DNA of 64,000 nucleotides. It comes from Triops longicaudatus (Eukaryota; Arthropoda; Branchiopoda; Notostraca; Triopsidae). Of the stretch, positions 34,684 to 48,449 are shown one piece after another. Under the pieces are notes generated by a model, which ran no database searches, was not told where the DNA came from, and worked only from the letters and a program-made list of their open reading frames with translations. Numbering within the stretch: position 1 is the first letter of the stretch; every line of letters begins with the position of its first letter. Location: contig JAGQDJ010000136.1 of assembly GCA_022885665.1 (NCBI GenBank), positions 1 to 64,000 of the forward strand, in the 5' to 3' direction. The position numbers and the translations under genes were made by a program.

Positions 34684-36257
34684 ATGGACGCTGTACTAGA
34701 AATCTCCAAAGGAGATTGGGGTCTCCCTTCTATCGATCTCGCATGTTTAGAAGCCATAGTACGATTCTTTTAATTTATAATGCTTTTGAAATGTGGAAAA
34801 ATTAACTAAAATATATATTGTACTTTTAATTATTTTCTTGACGTTTTGTTTAGTGCTACGTCAAATTATCCGGTGCACCAGTGTCAATTCGAGAAGTGTG
34901 TGCCATAACTCAAACTTTGCCAATACTCCGTGTCGGGGGCCAGAAGAAACTTTCCATGTTCCAAGAAATAACAAGTTACTTGCGTCAAAAGGTTTCATAT
35001 CCGTTATTTTTATTATGTCGTTACCAAATCATGTGCCTTGTCGTTTTGCAGAATTACAGCGTGGATTACCACTTGTCTGCCAAACAGTGCGCTGAAGTAC
35101 GCGCGTACGAATGTATGTTACAAGAAAAACTCTACCCTGCCTTGGAGTATATCTGGTAAAGGTTTGTTTCTCAAGAGCATGGAAGTAGTCTTTGTTATCA
35201 AACAGGTGGTTAGATCATGCCAACTATCATGAATTAACTCGACCTACATACGCCCAAATGTACCCAGTACCACTGAATTGGTACTTGATCCGTAAACAGC
35301 GTACCCGCGCGGAAAATTTGTGTCACGTACTTTTCCCCACCCTCGATGAACCACGCGCTATCGAAACTGCAGTAAGTATCATGAAATGCTTAGAAAAAAA
35401 TGTAATAACAATTGAAAAATAGAAACAGAAATAGTAAATATGTAATGAAGAAAATGAAGGATATGAATGCAAAAAATACTAAACTAATAATAGATAAATT
35501 AAAGAAAATTGTTATAAAAAAGCTTCAACTGAATATAATGCGAAAAAATACTATTGCACTACATTAGCCAATTGAAGCATAACGTTTTTTCTATTTTTTA
35601 AAAAAGATTTTTTTTTACAATTCTAATTATGTAGTTAATTGTAGTCTTTTTGTGTCGTAAATTTTTATTTTAATTCTTTTTTTTTACAGATTTACAAACA
35701 AGCTCAGGAATGTCTTACAATTTTAGCGAACAAATTGGGCGAAAGAGAGTACTTTGGTGGGTCGTCGCCCTGTTCGTTGGACGCGACCGTTTTTGCGTAC
35801 TTGGCACCATTATTGCAAGCCCCGCTTCCTAACGCTACCTTGCAAGAGTACTTAAAAGCGTGTACCAACTTGCGGCAATTCGTGGCAAGGATTATACAGC
35901 GATTTTTCTCCAAAGAATTGAACGGTATTATCGGTGTACAAGATATATTACCAAACTTGTGAACTAATGGACTTGTTCAGATTATGAAGCGGCACGAAAG
36001 AAGAAGGCTGAAGTTAAAGCCGCAACAGATAACGATTTTCCTAACAAAACTAGGAATATGGTCTTTGCAGGCATATTTGCTATGTTAGCTATGGTGGGAT
36101 ATGCCTTCGGCTCAGGAATGATTCAGGTAAGCTGTACCACGATTTTTAGACTATGAAATCATTGTCGTTAAATGTGTAGGTAGTGGAATCTTTCCTAATT
36201 TGAATATGTTCTGTATAGGTTGAAACAGAGGAGTACGATGACGATGAAGAAGAATAG
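34684..36257 (+). CDS. MTX1: Metaxin-1, mitochondrial outer-membrane import/SAM component
   Basis: Seven exons (34684-34758, 34854-34991, 35052-35155, 35206-35371, 35690-35924, 35981-36126, 36219-36257), 300 aa. Metaxins act with SAM50 in beta-barrel assembly and link mitochondria to kinesin/dynein transport. It has a GST-like fold: thioredoxin-like half (WGLPSIDLACLEAI, LSGAPVSIREV, LPILRVGG), then the GST_C half (ECLTILANKLGEREYFGG, PCSLDATVFAYLAPLLQAPL). A charged linker DYEAARKKKAEVKAATDNDF leads to a C-terminal anchor (MVFAGIFAMLAMVGYAFGSG). The tail VETEEYDDDEEE is strongly acidic and is encoded by a separate last exon. The intron 35925-35980 was placed to join KELN to DYEAAR in frame. 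Confidence 0.94.
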
Positions 36258-39200
36258 GAAATTCGATTGTAAGCATGTGCTTGAGATGAATAGCCGGTTG
36301 GTAGCCTTGGTCCAGTTTCGCCGCGTTTGCAGCCGTCACGTGAACACTGGAGGCTAGATCAGCGAGTCATTTTATTTGTATCTTTTCCATCATGGAGAGC
36401 TTGGTACTAGTGTAGGAGACGAAGTGAAGCCTTGTCGTTAAATACAGAGCTCAGATCTGAGTAATGAACAGTCTGTTGGATAAATACTGTCAGCTGTATA
36501 TTAAATATTGAATTTAGAACCACATGTTAAGTACTAAGTCTTAGGCAGTGACTTGTTTATTCTAAAACGTTAAAAAAAAAATAGTCTTGGGTAGACCAAG
36601 TCCGATACGCTCATTTTCTTCGATACATTGTCTTTTTGTGGAACGAACGGCCGATCTTTAGCCAGCTCTTTGATAAAGACAGCATTGTAAAAACTGTTCG
36701 GTGGCTCATAGATGGCCTCAGTATTCGTCTTGTAGGCGCTTATTGTCGGTTCCTCCTGGCATGGATTTCGTATCCATATATCTTGCAATTCAAGCACTGG
36801 AGCTTAACGGTTGCGGATGATTCGCAATCTCGACCTCAATCAGAATGTTGGGCTCGTAATACTGACACAATTACTGATTTATGAGACAAAAGCAGATTTC
36901 TTCGTACGTCTTGTTTAGTACAGCTCATCTAACATCTCAGGAAGAAGAACCGTATGCGAAACACAAGAAAAAAAGATAAAATAACTCGAAAATTTAAGTA
37001 GAGCGTGGACTTTTCAGGTTGGATTTACGCCGAAATTATCTCTGCAGATATTAATCCCCTCATTTGCATTTCAGTACAACCTGACGTTACCATCTGGAAT
37101 TAAAACGTCAGCATATTTAGCCAGGTTAATTACTTTACGTAACATAGAGACAGCTTTCGCCAGATATTAAGCCACTCGCCCGTAGTTAGCATTCGCAGGT
37201 AACAAGAAATCTCGCGAGATGGTGCTGATTTCCAGAGAACTGAATTTTCTCGAAGTAGAGAATTACCAAGCCATGTTTTCACTTTCCGCTTAGCATAAAT
37301 TAGGTTTATAAGAGAGGCGAAGCTTTTTCCCGATTCATATCGTAATACTCTTAGGAAACTTTTAGATAAAAAGCAGTACTTAGTAAATATTTTCGATGTG
37401 ATTCTTTCATAAATAGATGCGAATAGTCTGTTGTTTTCGTGTTTCGCGTTGTTTTCTATTCGCACTTTTGTTAGCGTCATAAAAATTTCAGCGAAGGTCT
37501 TGCGGTTTTCCGGTCGTTTTCCTTCACCTACTTATGGACACACGTTCTGTAATAAGCAAATTTTCGTGAGCCATTTCATAACAAAAATGCATGAAAAATT
37601 GTGTTCTATCAAAGAGACAAAAATAAATACTGGCTTTGGGCGTCTTTCTTCGCGTTCATGTATGCACGAAGAAAGTGGCATAGACTAAAATAGAATGCTT
37701 TGTTGAACATCTCACGACACAATTGTTCCTGAACATGAGGTACGGAGTCCTTTCACTTCAAAAGGAAAGCACATGAACCACATTTTGCGGTTGAGAAATT
37801 AATAACGAACCCTTTCTCGACACATATGGTTATGATGCGAGATACGTACCGCTGCGATACACAAATTTTCAGAAATCAGCTTCAAAGAGATATAGAACAT
37901 CATTAGTTGACGAAAGCAACATCAAGAGCTCTTCAAATAGGTTTTAGAAAAAACTATGACTTGTGCTATTTTATACATAATAAGGATGGAACAAAAATCT
38001 GAGTTGTTCCGACAAAATACAATTTTGGCTTGAAAAATTGTATACTGGGGAAAAAGTTAAAACTTTTTTTTATATTTTTATGTATTTCACGGAAAATCAA
38101 ATTTTATCCCAAAGTCACAGAATTCACGGTTTCCTTGAAATCGTAATTTTTGTTTAGCCCTAGTTATAGCGAGACTCTACTATAGTTGAATGCCTTTTGT
38201 GTTGTACAAAGCTTATTTTCTTTCTTTAGAAAAATGAGACGGACAAAAATCCGGAATAACTCTAAATACTTAAAGAACAAGTTTGGTAGCATTTTTTGAA
38301 TCCAAAATAAGGAAGCATAATACTTTCTTGGGCGGCCTTGGAAACTGGAAAGACTGGTAACCCCCATACGCCAAGGACACATGAACAATTAGTGGGTACT
38401 TCCGACTTCCGTAGTAGTTGTTGTCTAGCTTACTCGCCTTTACAACGCCCCCCCCCCCATACACCTAAAAAAAGAAAAGAAAAACAAACTAATTAAAAGC
38501 AGTTTAAAACTTGATATAACCAGTTCCGAAGTTATAGTTTATCTTTAAGTTACTTCCAAATATACTTTTATCAAAACAAACAATGTCCTTCGGGAATTAT
38601 CTTTATTATCTGAAATAACATTACGTTATGGCACCAAGATTTCCATTCCTGTTTTGCCGAGATTAAACCCAGCTGAGATTAAACATCCTTTCATTACGAA
38701 CATTGGATGAGGAAAAAATACGCGTTATCACTCTTTATCATGACGTGATGTTTGACCAGTGTGGTGCGATCTTTCCTAACCAATCAAGCTATCCCCATTA
38801 GCATGAACACATTTCCGGTGGAAATCCGAAAATGAATGAGATAACCCGGAGAGAAATCTGTTTTTTTAAAAGATAAAATGAAGTGACTGTATATCCTTTA
38901 GTATTCTCAAAACTTACGTGTCATTGCAATAACAAGGTCGCTTTTCCTTCCTCCTTGAACTAAAACCCGAGGCGTTCCGCCATTAACAGGAAGTCACGAG
39001 GAAGTTGAGGTTCTTTGCGGGCATTGTCCAAGAATTGGGCCATGGTCAACTTTTCTCATCGAATGGAAAAAAGATGTTCCCGTTTTTGCTATTTAACAAA
39101 AACATGGCTTAATTCGCAGAAGAAAGAAATAGAACAAGGCTTTTTCGGACTTCTTTTGAAAATGGTTTTATTTCCAAAAATGTCCCCGGCTCAAAAGCGC

Positions 39201-39580
39201 ATAACCTTCACAAATGAGAATGCGTTGTCTGATGATAACTACAAAAAAGGGGCACGACAAAAGAATCCATAGCCAGTCCAAGAACTATAATACAAAGAGT
39301 GAAAACACAAGTTGATTGTCATTATCTTAAAAAAATATAATGAAACTTAAAAGACTTATCACAACTGGGAGACGAGGATCGCTCCTAACAAAAAACTACC
39401 TCACAACAATACCAAAACACAAAGGTTTAAATAAACCTTTTGTACACAAACTCAAAATCTGTTTTAATTTACTTCCTTAAAATCGGCACAGAAGGAAGTC
39501 AATATCTCTACAATAAAACAAAATCTTCTGCATACAATAATAAGGAGATGATTTTGCCCTTCCTCTCTCTTTTAGCATCT
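36258..39580. other. 3.3-kb gene-poor region
   Basis: No gene supported. Two adjoining minus-strand frames at 36,570-36,870 look coding-like but are out of phase (see findings). A run of C at about 38,448-38,457 and an AGTTATAGCGAGACTCTACTATAG end of the hairpin repeat family at about 38,163-38,186 are the only other marks. Confidence 0.45.
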
Positions 39581-41834
39581 TTAAGCTTGACATGATACAA
39601 TGGACTGTGATCGGTTTTTTTGGTGAAAACCCCGCGTGCCGTCAGGCCCCACCGGCATCCGGAGCACGTTGTCCGGCACTGTCAGCTTGTTGTTGCTGCC
39701 GCTAGATGGCGGGCTATATAAACTGTTAGCTGCAGCCGCAGCCATGCGTCGTTGTACCCAGGGACTCAGAGACCCTGGTGACGCGGGTTCAGAGTAACTG
39801 GGCGACTTTTGGCGATGCGGCACTTCAGGGCTCGATACCAAAGACCGGGCTTTGTTGAGATTCGGGGATTTTTGTGGGAAGTAACGCTTAGAAGTAGGGC
39901 TGGATGACAAAGACGTGTGCTGGTTGTAGGTCGAAGAACTAGCCACCTGGCGTCTACGATGAATATTGGGCGATTTGTCGTCAGTTTCCGAACTGCTATG
40001 ATTAGGTGTGTTGTCTTGGGTGGATTTCGCGCTTCGCCGCCACCCGGAGCCACTGTTAACGGCCGGAGTCGTAGGTCGGGACGTGGCAGGGGAAATGTCT
40101 GCATTGCTCTCACTAGCTGCCTTGGTACGACGCTTGGGTTCGCGACGAGCGGGTAACTCGACTACCTTGAGGCCTGAGCCTGAGTCACGTGTTACGGTCT
40201 GCACAGCTGCACGAGCGGCTTCGGCTTGCTCAAACTCCACCAAAGCGCATATCGAAGAGTGGATATCGGGATGGCTCGATGCGTAGGAGCGAATCTCAGC
40301 TGGTAAGTTGGTAGTACCTGGTTTGACCACGCGAACGAGGGCGATTTGGCCAAAGCTGGTGAATAACTCGGCAACGGCTTCGATGGTAGCCCGTTCGGAC
40401 GGAATGTTCAAAGCGAGGAGAGTACGCGACGGCTTGGTGTCTTCGAAATCCGGCAGAGGATCGACTCGACGGATCTTGGTACCCAATTCGTTAATCTGCA
40501 GCTTTGACGAAGATTTGCAAGCGTAGGCCACCACACGCCAGTCTTTCGTTATATGCTTGACCTGTTTTTGTTTAAAAAGATAAAGAAATAATAATTAATT
40601 AGTTTTAGTCGAATTTGACTATTTAAAGTCATCGTATCATTGACAGTGAAAAGACCAAAGTGTATTTTGGTTCCCGTTGAATCCGGTTATTACAAACCGG
40701 ACGGCTATAGTAGAGTGGCTATAAGGCCCCGAATTACGCAAATTTATAGAAAAATATTATAAGAACTTATGTTCGTTATATTATTTTTCCTTATGCTTCT
40801 TTTTATAACGGGTTCGTTATAAAGAGATCCTAAATGTAAAAGCAGTAAATAATGAGAACTATCAACAGCCGCATTCTAAGGTGGTATACTAGGATCTCGT
40901 TATAACAAACCGTTGACAATTATGAACAGATTTTAACGTAGACTATACTTATAGTTAGAGAAATTATTTAGCAGTTAAGAGTTATAGAACTCGGGATATA
41001 TAGAATATTATTTTCTGTTTCCAGGGGTTCATTATAGTTAGATTTTACTTTATTTTTTATTTATTGTTTATGAAGTTTATAGTACTGATTCTGCGAGATT
41101 CTACTGTAAGAGTATTTTTACTCATTAACTTTTGTTCCTTTATGAATGCGTTATTTTCTTCATTTATGAGCTTCATTTACTAGAATTTATTTGAGCTTCA
41201 CTGGTTATCTTTTACCAGCTGACAAAATCGATTTTATCAGCAATTTTTTCTTTGATTTTTCTTTCTTTTAATCTACTTAGCTCATCAATATTAGCTTATT
41301 ACTTAGGTCATTCCTAAAGTGTATTTCTAAAATAACTAAAAAAAATAAGCTTTTTCCCAGGAAAAAGTTGTCTTTGAATGGTTTTCAGAAAGCGAGTTAC
41401 GGGATGTTCGGTCTTACCTTTTTGAAGCTGGAGATGAGTTTGAGTGAAATGTAGCCTTCTCGGTTTCGGCGCACGTGCTTGAGTAGGAAGGCATCTTTGG
41501 CGATATTGGCATCCGAAAAGTACATTTCGACCTGTTTCACAATATTGGAAAGGGTTTCTTCATCGGGGATGGAGAAGTCTGGCTCTTGCGGGTTGCTTTC
41601 ACCACCGGAATCTTTGTTATTGCTGCTACTGTCGTCAGACTGGAGCTCGGAAGTAGCGTCAAAGAACGGGGTGTCACTGTCCGAAGAGTCGTCGTTTTCA
41701 TTGCCGGATTCGGAAGAGATCTTGACGCATGTCGGTAAAGTCAGCGAGCGATTGCGATTGATTCCTTGCCGGAATTCCGTGGAATGATCTTCCGTAACAA
41801 TCAAATTCAAACACTCGTTGGGTACAGGAGCCAT
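39581..41834 (-). CDS. LARP6: La-related protein 6 (LARP6)
   Basis: Two exons (41834-41418 and 40561-39581), 465 aa. LARP6 binds stem-loops in mRNA (collagen mRNAs in vertebrates) and regulates their translation. After an acidic Ser/Asp-rich N-terminus, a La motif spans about residues 90-175 (ETLSNIVKQVEMYFSDANIA, FLLKHVRRNREGYISLKLIS, WRVVAYACKSSSKLQINE, KIRRVDPLP). An RRM-like domain follows (about 185-275; TLLALNIPSERATIEAVAEL, FGQIALVRVVKPGT, ALVEFEQAEAARAAV). A long Ser/Pro-rich region leads to the C-terminal SUZ-C motif NVLRMPVGPDGTRGFH, diagnostic for LARP6. The intron of 856 bp splits the La motif. Confidence 0.95.
40885..41108. mobile_element. MITE-like relic in the LARP6 intron
   Basis: The left end TATACTAGGATCTCGTTATA (40885-40904) pairs with GCGAGATTCTACTGTA (41093-41108); the reverse complement of the right end matches 12 of 16 bases. 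Another CGTTATAAAGAG string lies at about 40,810-40,825. It belongs to the same CTCGTTATAACGAG family as the elements at 5494 and 15502. Confidence 0.45.
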
Positions 41835-42010
41835 TGTTTGTTATTTTTCTAGGCGGTCTGGGAATTAAGAGATGGTTCTCCCTTTTCTGTGAACGAAAAG
41901 CTGAGAAACAATAGGAGCTATGTGTCCAGTTGCAAGGGACAGCTGAAGCTTAGGAACTGCTAGCAACGAACGAGTCAAACTACTGAGTCCCGAAAGGCCA
42001 CGCGCTGCGC

Positions 42011-42017
42011 TTATATA
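42011..42017 (-). promoter_or_regulatory. LARP6: TATA box of LARP6
   Basis: TATATAA on the minus strand in a GC-rich context (AGCTATATAAGCGCAGCG), 177 bp upstream of the start codon. The spacing predicts a 5' UTR of about 150 nt. Confidence 0.65.
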
Positions 42018-42096
42018 GCTTCCCGCGCTACTGCCCCTAGCGGTGACTTGCTCCGCGCCACACCGGAGGATGGCCATAGCTCCACGTCTCCTGATT

Positions 42097-42104
42097 TGAC
42101 GTCA
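42097..42104. promoter_or_regulatory. LARP6: Palindromic CRE, TGACGTCA, upstream of LARP6
   Basis: A perfect consensus cAMP-response element 80-85 bp upstream of the LARP6 TATA box, where CREB/ATF sites usually sit. This suggests stress- or cAMP-responsive transcription; it is inference from position and sequence only. Confidence 0.6.
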
Positions 42105-45100
42105 CCATCAAAGGACTCATCGTTTCCCCCCGCACATCGAAAAACCCCCGCTGACGTCTTATTTTGCTGAGGGTTCCGGAGTGGATGATTTCCGACGGAA
42201 AACCATATATTACATCACTTTGATCGGTCTAATCCGTTTAACCGTTGAACGACCCATTTTGTTAGTGCTAAGTTCGAGCGTGACGAGCTTCTAATCCATT
42301 AACAGCCCATACCTGTGGGGTGTTCCGACTTTTGAAGGACAGAGAGGCAGATTGGCATCGTTTACCTGCGAATTCTGGGTTGAAAAACTTTCAGGAGAAA
42401 CGGTAACGAGTTTCGTGAAGACGAAACCGCGTCAACAAGATGGGATTGAGTCTGAGAGGCATTTTTACCGCGAAGACGGGAAAGCTTTCAGCGCCGAATT
42501 AAGACCAACTCTTTCTCACGAAATGCTGGGCCGGAAACTTCCTTTGTATGTGAGTTTCTCTTCTTCCGGACACGGAGTAAGGACAGTAAGCAGAGCAGGT
42601 TTACCTTGATCGCAATACTGCGAAACGTGCCGTTCTCAACGTTGAGAGGAAGAAGAATAAGCCCGTAAGAGGTAGATCAATCGGAAAGTTTGTTTAGATG
42701 TATTTTTTTTTTTTTTTTTTTTTAAGGATTGGGTAATAAAAGCCTGTCAAGTGGAGACATTTCAATAAACACGAGGCAAAGCTTTTGAATTAGATAAAAT
42801 ATGCTGTTTGTTGGCAGGTTGACGTTTCGAGTCACCTTGGTCTTTTTACCTCACAGTGTATAACAAGATTACCGTACCGACCGACGTAAGAGAAGACAAA
42901 CAAGACAAATGTTAATGCAGAATCCAATTAAGCACCCAAACCCTTCTAGGTCTTTCTTTAGTTCTTTCTTCGACTTCTAACAGTGTGACGCCATTTTGTA
43001 GACTAGTTCGCTGTTACAGAAATTGCGAGAAAAATTGTCAACTGTTAATAACGAGTTAATTGGCCGGTGACTTGATGTAATATTTTTACTATTGGATAGC
43101 AGAAAAATCATTGTAAGATATTTAGAAGTATACTTTAGGTTTATACTTATTTTTGTGCCTTGATATTTATTTCTGTCTTGGGCAGGTTGTGCTTCAAACC
43201 ATTGGCTACCCGAGAAATTAGGTGAAGTGTCTGAAGTAGAAAGAGATTTAAAAATAGCCGGGCGTGTGACCAGAAATATTCTGGAGTTGTTTACCCCCAA
43301 AAAAAGCTTAATGTCAACCACTGCCATTTAGAGGTGAGAAAAAGGTATCCGACGCTTTGGCAACGTGACTTGATGGAGCAACGTTCTTCAGAATTCGTTT
43401 TGTTTTTAGCTTCTGAATGAAAACACGTCACGTGGACTTGGCATGTGTTCTATCACTTTTTCTAGAAATTCGGCTGCGCGCCTCCTTTCAAGAATCGATA
43501 CCTGCGTTCCATATACCTAAACCAACAATCAGCAGCTAATGACTCAATAGAAAGTCTCGAGGGAGGATTAGTAAGCAAATAAACCTTTGTAATTATAATT
43601 GTGTACAGTACAAAATTTGTACACAAAGAAATGCGCATCTGTGTGACTCAGAAACGCATCTGTGTGACTAAGCTGTGAGGCACCTTTAATTCACAGTACG
43701 CTTCGTCACAGTTGCATAGTTGTCATTCTTGTGCCACGCCCCTTACTGCTATTAACTCTATTGTTGCATGACAATAGGTCACATACTGACCGGATTTAGC
43801 TAGACAAAGAATGCTTATAAGCATCTGAAACACTATTGATTCATGTTACATCTTTTCTAACGAACTATTATGAGCACAATAGAACTAAAACAAACGCTCA
43901 CAATTGATTTTTATTACAGCAAAAGTTCGTAGAAGCAAGAAGTTAATTCTAAAACTAAAAAAAAGTTGCCAGACAAGATTCATTTGTCAGTTGAAATTTT
44001 GGTGTATTCCTGTCATAAACAGCTTTATGGAAGTACACGGGTACATAAAGCCTTTGTGCGTAGTGTAATGAGGTAACTTTACAATAAGAAGCTTGCAATT
44101 AAAGTTGCATAACACACACAACCTTCTTTAGCCGTGCAACATTTATACACGTAAGACATTTGATTATTGAAAAATAAATGTAGTTGCCTGCGTGCTACAC
44201 CAAGCATAAAATGCTTGGAATGAAATCCCGCTAATTCATTGTAATCCGCACCGAAGGTTTGTAGGGTTAGCAAAAGGGAGAGGGCGTAGTACTCGGAATT
44301 GGGAACGCGAAAATAGGCCTTACTCCCTAAGTTGACCCTACGTTGCTCAGTCTGGATATGGGTCCCAAGAAGTCAGCAACTGCAACAACAATTCCATAGT
44401 TGCGAAGTACCTGTACTCGAACTCTCCTAAGGCTACGTTTTGACAACGTCTTTTCAAGGCCAGGGAAAGAGCAGGAATTGTGTCAATCTAGCACTTCAAC
44501 CACGGCTTGGGCGTCAATAAAAACGCAATAGAAGCTTATCGAAGTTTCGATATAAGCTTAATCTACATCCCCAGTCGGATTACAGGATTTCAAAACAGTG
44601 AAGGGATGATAATGCTATTCTAGGGGAAATACAAATAATTAATATTTTTGACATTTTACAAATGGATAAACATTCAATTATTTTGCGTTATTTAATTACA
44701 GAAAAATTTGTCTGATTTTTAAGTTATAGAGAACTTAAACATAAGAGTAAAACTGCAATAGAAGGCTAAAAAAATCTGATCTAAACGAAGTTTGTGAAAC
44801 CGCACTTTAAAGGTAGAACAGGTGTTATATTTATAGCACTGCGGGGAAAACCTCCCTTGGTATGGATTTGCTTAGTGCGTGATTCACCTGAAGGTATAAT
44901 TTCTCTGAATATCTATTAGTGCGGCATGATTCATTATGCTGCGTTTTTCGGTACCGTGTGTAAAAGCTCCATTTTAAGCGAAATATATATGACAACGCTT
45001 CACTTTGAAAAATTCGAATTTTTATAAGCCCGAAATATGTTCTCCGGGTCATTTAGTGCGTGAAAACTGAAGTTTACTTAGATTTCACTGCTGGGCCAAA

Positions 45101-46724
45101 TTTGGTTTCAAGATTATACAAACTTAGAAATTGAATGGCAATTCAAAGAAGTAGCACGTAAATTCTAGAAGCAGAACTTCCTTCATAAACGAGAAAAATA
45201 CCTCTGGTGGTGACTTAAGCGAATTAACGAGTTGTTTGGAATGTAAAGCATTCAAAAATCGCCCAAACTTTAACGGTTTTTACATGTAAATAGATGTAAG
45301 TAGAATCTATTATTTTCTCTGCAGTATTACCTCTGTGCTTGGAAAATAAAAAACGGAGTTTTACAAAAGAGGACTGCTTCTGTCAGGAGTTCTAGGGTAG
45401 GGCCTAAATGTGTCCCTAAACCGTATTCGGGTTTCTTACTTAAAAATAAAATATACTTAAAAATAAAGTATACTTAAAAATAAAATAGGTGTAAATAAAA
45501 TAAGCGTTTAAAATGTAATGGGTAGCGTTTATAAATAGAACAACGTTGCTTATTCGAAAAACAAGCTTTATTCTCCACAGTTTCGTAATATTTCTTTATT
45601 AGCTATTCTTTGAACCGGGGTTTTTGGCGTTTCGCCGAAAAGTTCTGACTCCAGAAGTTTTCTTAGGAAAACACCTGATAGTTGGCAAATTATGGTACTA
45701 GTTCATATGTCCATTGAAGGTTTGTGTCGCATTTGAGTAGATAAATCTTAAGCTGTCTTTTTATAAAATACTGTGAACCTCTATAATTAGACATCAGGCC
45801 CGCATTGACGCAAAAAATAATTGTTTTGCAGCTTTTCTTGGCATTTTCGTCAGCAAAATAATTTAATTATGGCGTTATGCCATACTACTAGATAGGCTTC
45901 CCCGTGCAGTAATAAATTCGACTTGTTTGTGGGGCTTCTCGGAAAACAGGTTTTCGTTTGCATAGCCCTTTCGGAGGATGGGTACATGAAACTGATGCAA
46001 CATCTCCGTCTTCTTAACACTGAACAAAGTAAACCTGCACGCAGTAGTCCGGTTTAGTAGAATTTTTTTTTCTCCTTCGCGCTACCAAAACAAGCCCTTT
46101 ACGAGCTAGCCACGCGCAGTAGCATACACACTGAAATCTCGAATACACTGAATCCTACTTGACTCAGAAACCAACGCTGAGGATTGCATCAGAAGTGCAA
46201 AGCGTGTACACATCGTCGGCCGAGTTGTTGAACCGGCTTATACGACGAAACAATGCAAAAACACGCAACCACGTCGTAAGGATGCTCCCTGAGTTTCATC
46301 ATCCATCTCGTCTTTATTTACGGATATGTTTCATTTAGTTCAACCAAGTCTTGGCCGTTTTCCAAGAACACGCGGCAGAGACAACTCAAGTCTCTAAGTG
46401 ACCCTAAACTTGACCAACAAAAAGCGGTTTAGCGGATTCCTATCGTCTTGCGTTCTTAGAACGTTGTAACAACAATAGTTTTTCTAGCACTTTCATAACG
46501 TTGCCCAACACGAACCCACGTAGATGACGCAATAGTCTAATACTAGATCAACGTGCTCGATTGTGAAGAAACCGTTGCCAACAAAAGTAATACTTCACTA
46601 ACTTTATCAATACTCCAGATTACATCTTCATTTGGTCTGACATTCTTTTTTGCATTGCATCAAGCAGTATTTCAAGAAAAGGACACCGTGAATCCCCGCT
46701 TCCCCTTGTGAGTTCCATTCAGCG
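42105..46724. other. 4.6-kb gene-poor region
   Basis: No gene supported on either strand. It contains a poly-T run at about 42,702-42,723 and short tandem ACTTAAAAATAAA(A/G)TATACTT units at about 45,440-45,490. Some open frames of 65-116 codons occur but none has splice or family support. Confidence 0.5.
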
Positions 46725-48407
46725 TCACCCAACTTTGTACCGGTAAGTAATGTAGCTCACAACAAAAGCGGTTACAGCGCCTAACATCATTGTCCATGGC
46801 ACCTAAAAAAGGATAATTGTTAAAAATCCAACTCTTTTTATTATATCTTCTTAATCTCCTAAATAAAACACTACTTTAATTCCGTGAAAGAAAATATTTT
46901 CGTTATTAACAATTTATAATTATTATTATTTAGTTATCAATTTTGCAATTTTTTCTTATTTTTCTAACCATCGTTTTCAGTACATTCCAACTGATTTTAC
47001 TATTAGCGTTTCTCTTACGAGTTTTAGCATTTAATCTCGATAGTTTTATTTTTTTAATTTTAAAAGTTGGAAATGGGGTTTGTGGGTGTGTCAACTTTTT
47101 ATTTTCAGCCAAAGTCGATCACTGTTTGAAGATTAGTATTAATGGAATGTAGAAAGTTATTGTAACACATTAAAAAGATGGAGAAACGCAGGCAAGAAGA
47201 AGGAAGTTGTGCTACTCTACCGTGAGTTTAACTTTCTGATCCTTGAGTGTTTTCTTCGCTGCCGGAGAAGTCGTGGACGGTTTATCTAACCCGAACATTT
47301 TCTTGTAAAGCGATTTCTCTTTGAGCGATTCCTGTCGAATGTGGTTCTGCAGACGGCCAATTTCAGCTTGGATTGTGCGATTATCAGGATTCGCTTTTAA
47401 TGCGTGTTCCAGGACAGGCAAAGCTTCATTACCCCTACCCATGGTGACTAAAACCTATTTACATGTAAACAACGAAGAGTTCAAGTAATCTGAGCTTTTT
47501 CTAACGTTAATTTGCGCTAAAAAAAATACTGTTTTACCTTGGCTTTTCTGAAAAGCGCTTTGACATTGTTCGGCTGGCACATTAGGACGTTTTCTAGCGA
47601 TTTAAGAGCAGCATCATAAGCTTCGATTTTGAGCTGCGCAGCAGCGAGGTTATTGTAGACTTTTAATCGGTCTTCTAGGATTTCTTGCAGTCTTTCAGGT
47701 GCATCCTGGCATTCCAAAAAACAAAACTGAGCTACTTTTACAGAATCTTACTAAATTTTACCGTTTCGTTCTCGTTTTCCGTATCCAAGTATTCCAAAGC
47801 TTTGCGATAACATTGAACAGCTCGGGTATAGTCTTCTCGGCTGTACCACCAGTTGCCGCGCTCGCGTTTCTTATTACTGAAATAAATAAATAAAACTCGA
47901 TATAACCAAAATTACTAAACAATTAATTTCAATAAAAACAGAGTTAATAGTACAGAGAAAAACTCATAAAAATACATTGATACTGATACGACTGAAAAAA
48001 AAAATCACGGAAAAACACGAACAAGCTAGGAATACTGAAAAATAACGCAACAAAATCAGCTTTGTAGAAAGTTTTAATAGTTACTGGATTATCGGAGCAT
48101 TCCAGAGAAAGAAGATAAATTATGTACACATACCCAATTTTAAGGCGATCTTCTAGTCCAATCATTTCCAAGAAAGGTTCTTTGGCAATTCTTAAGAGCT
48201 CGACGACGTAATGGATAACAGCATCAGGAGGAATGTCCGGAGAACGGCCTATCGAGCCGTATGCAAAGCGAGGAGCGACTTCCATTTCCGTAATTTCTCC
48301 CTCATTCATTAGCGCCACAATCAAATCAATACCGTGAATGACCTAAACGTTTTACAACATATTAAATTACGAACAAATTTGCTGCATATTTTACAATTTT
48401 GTCTTCT

Positions 48408-48449
<42 letters not shown>

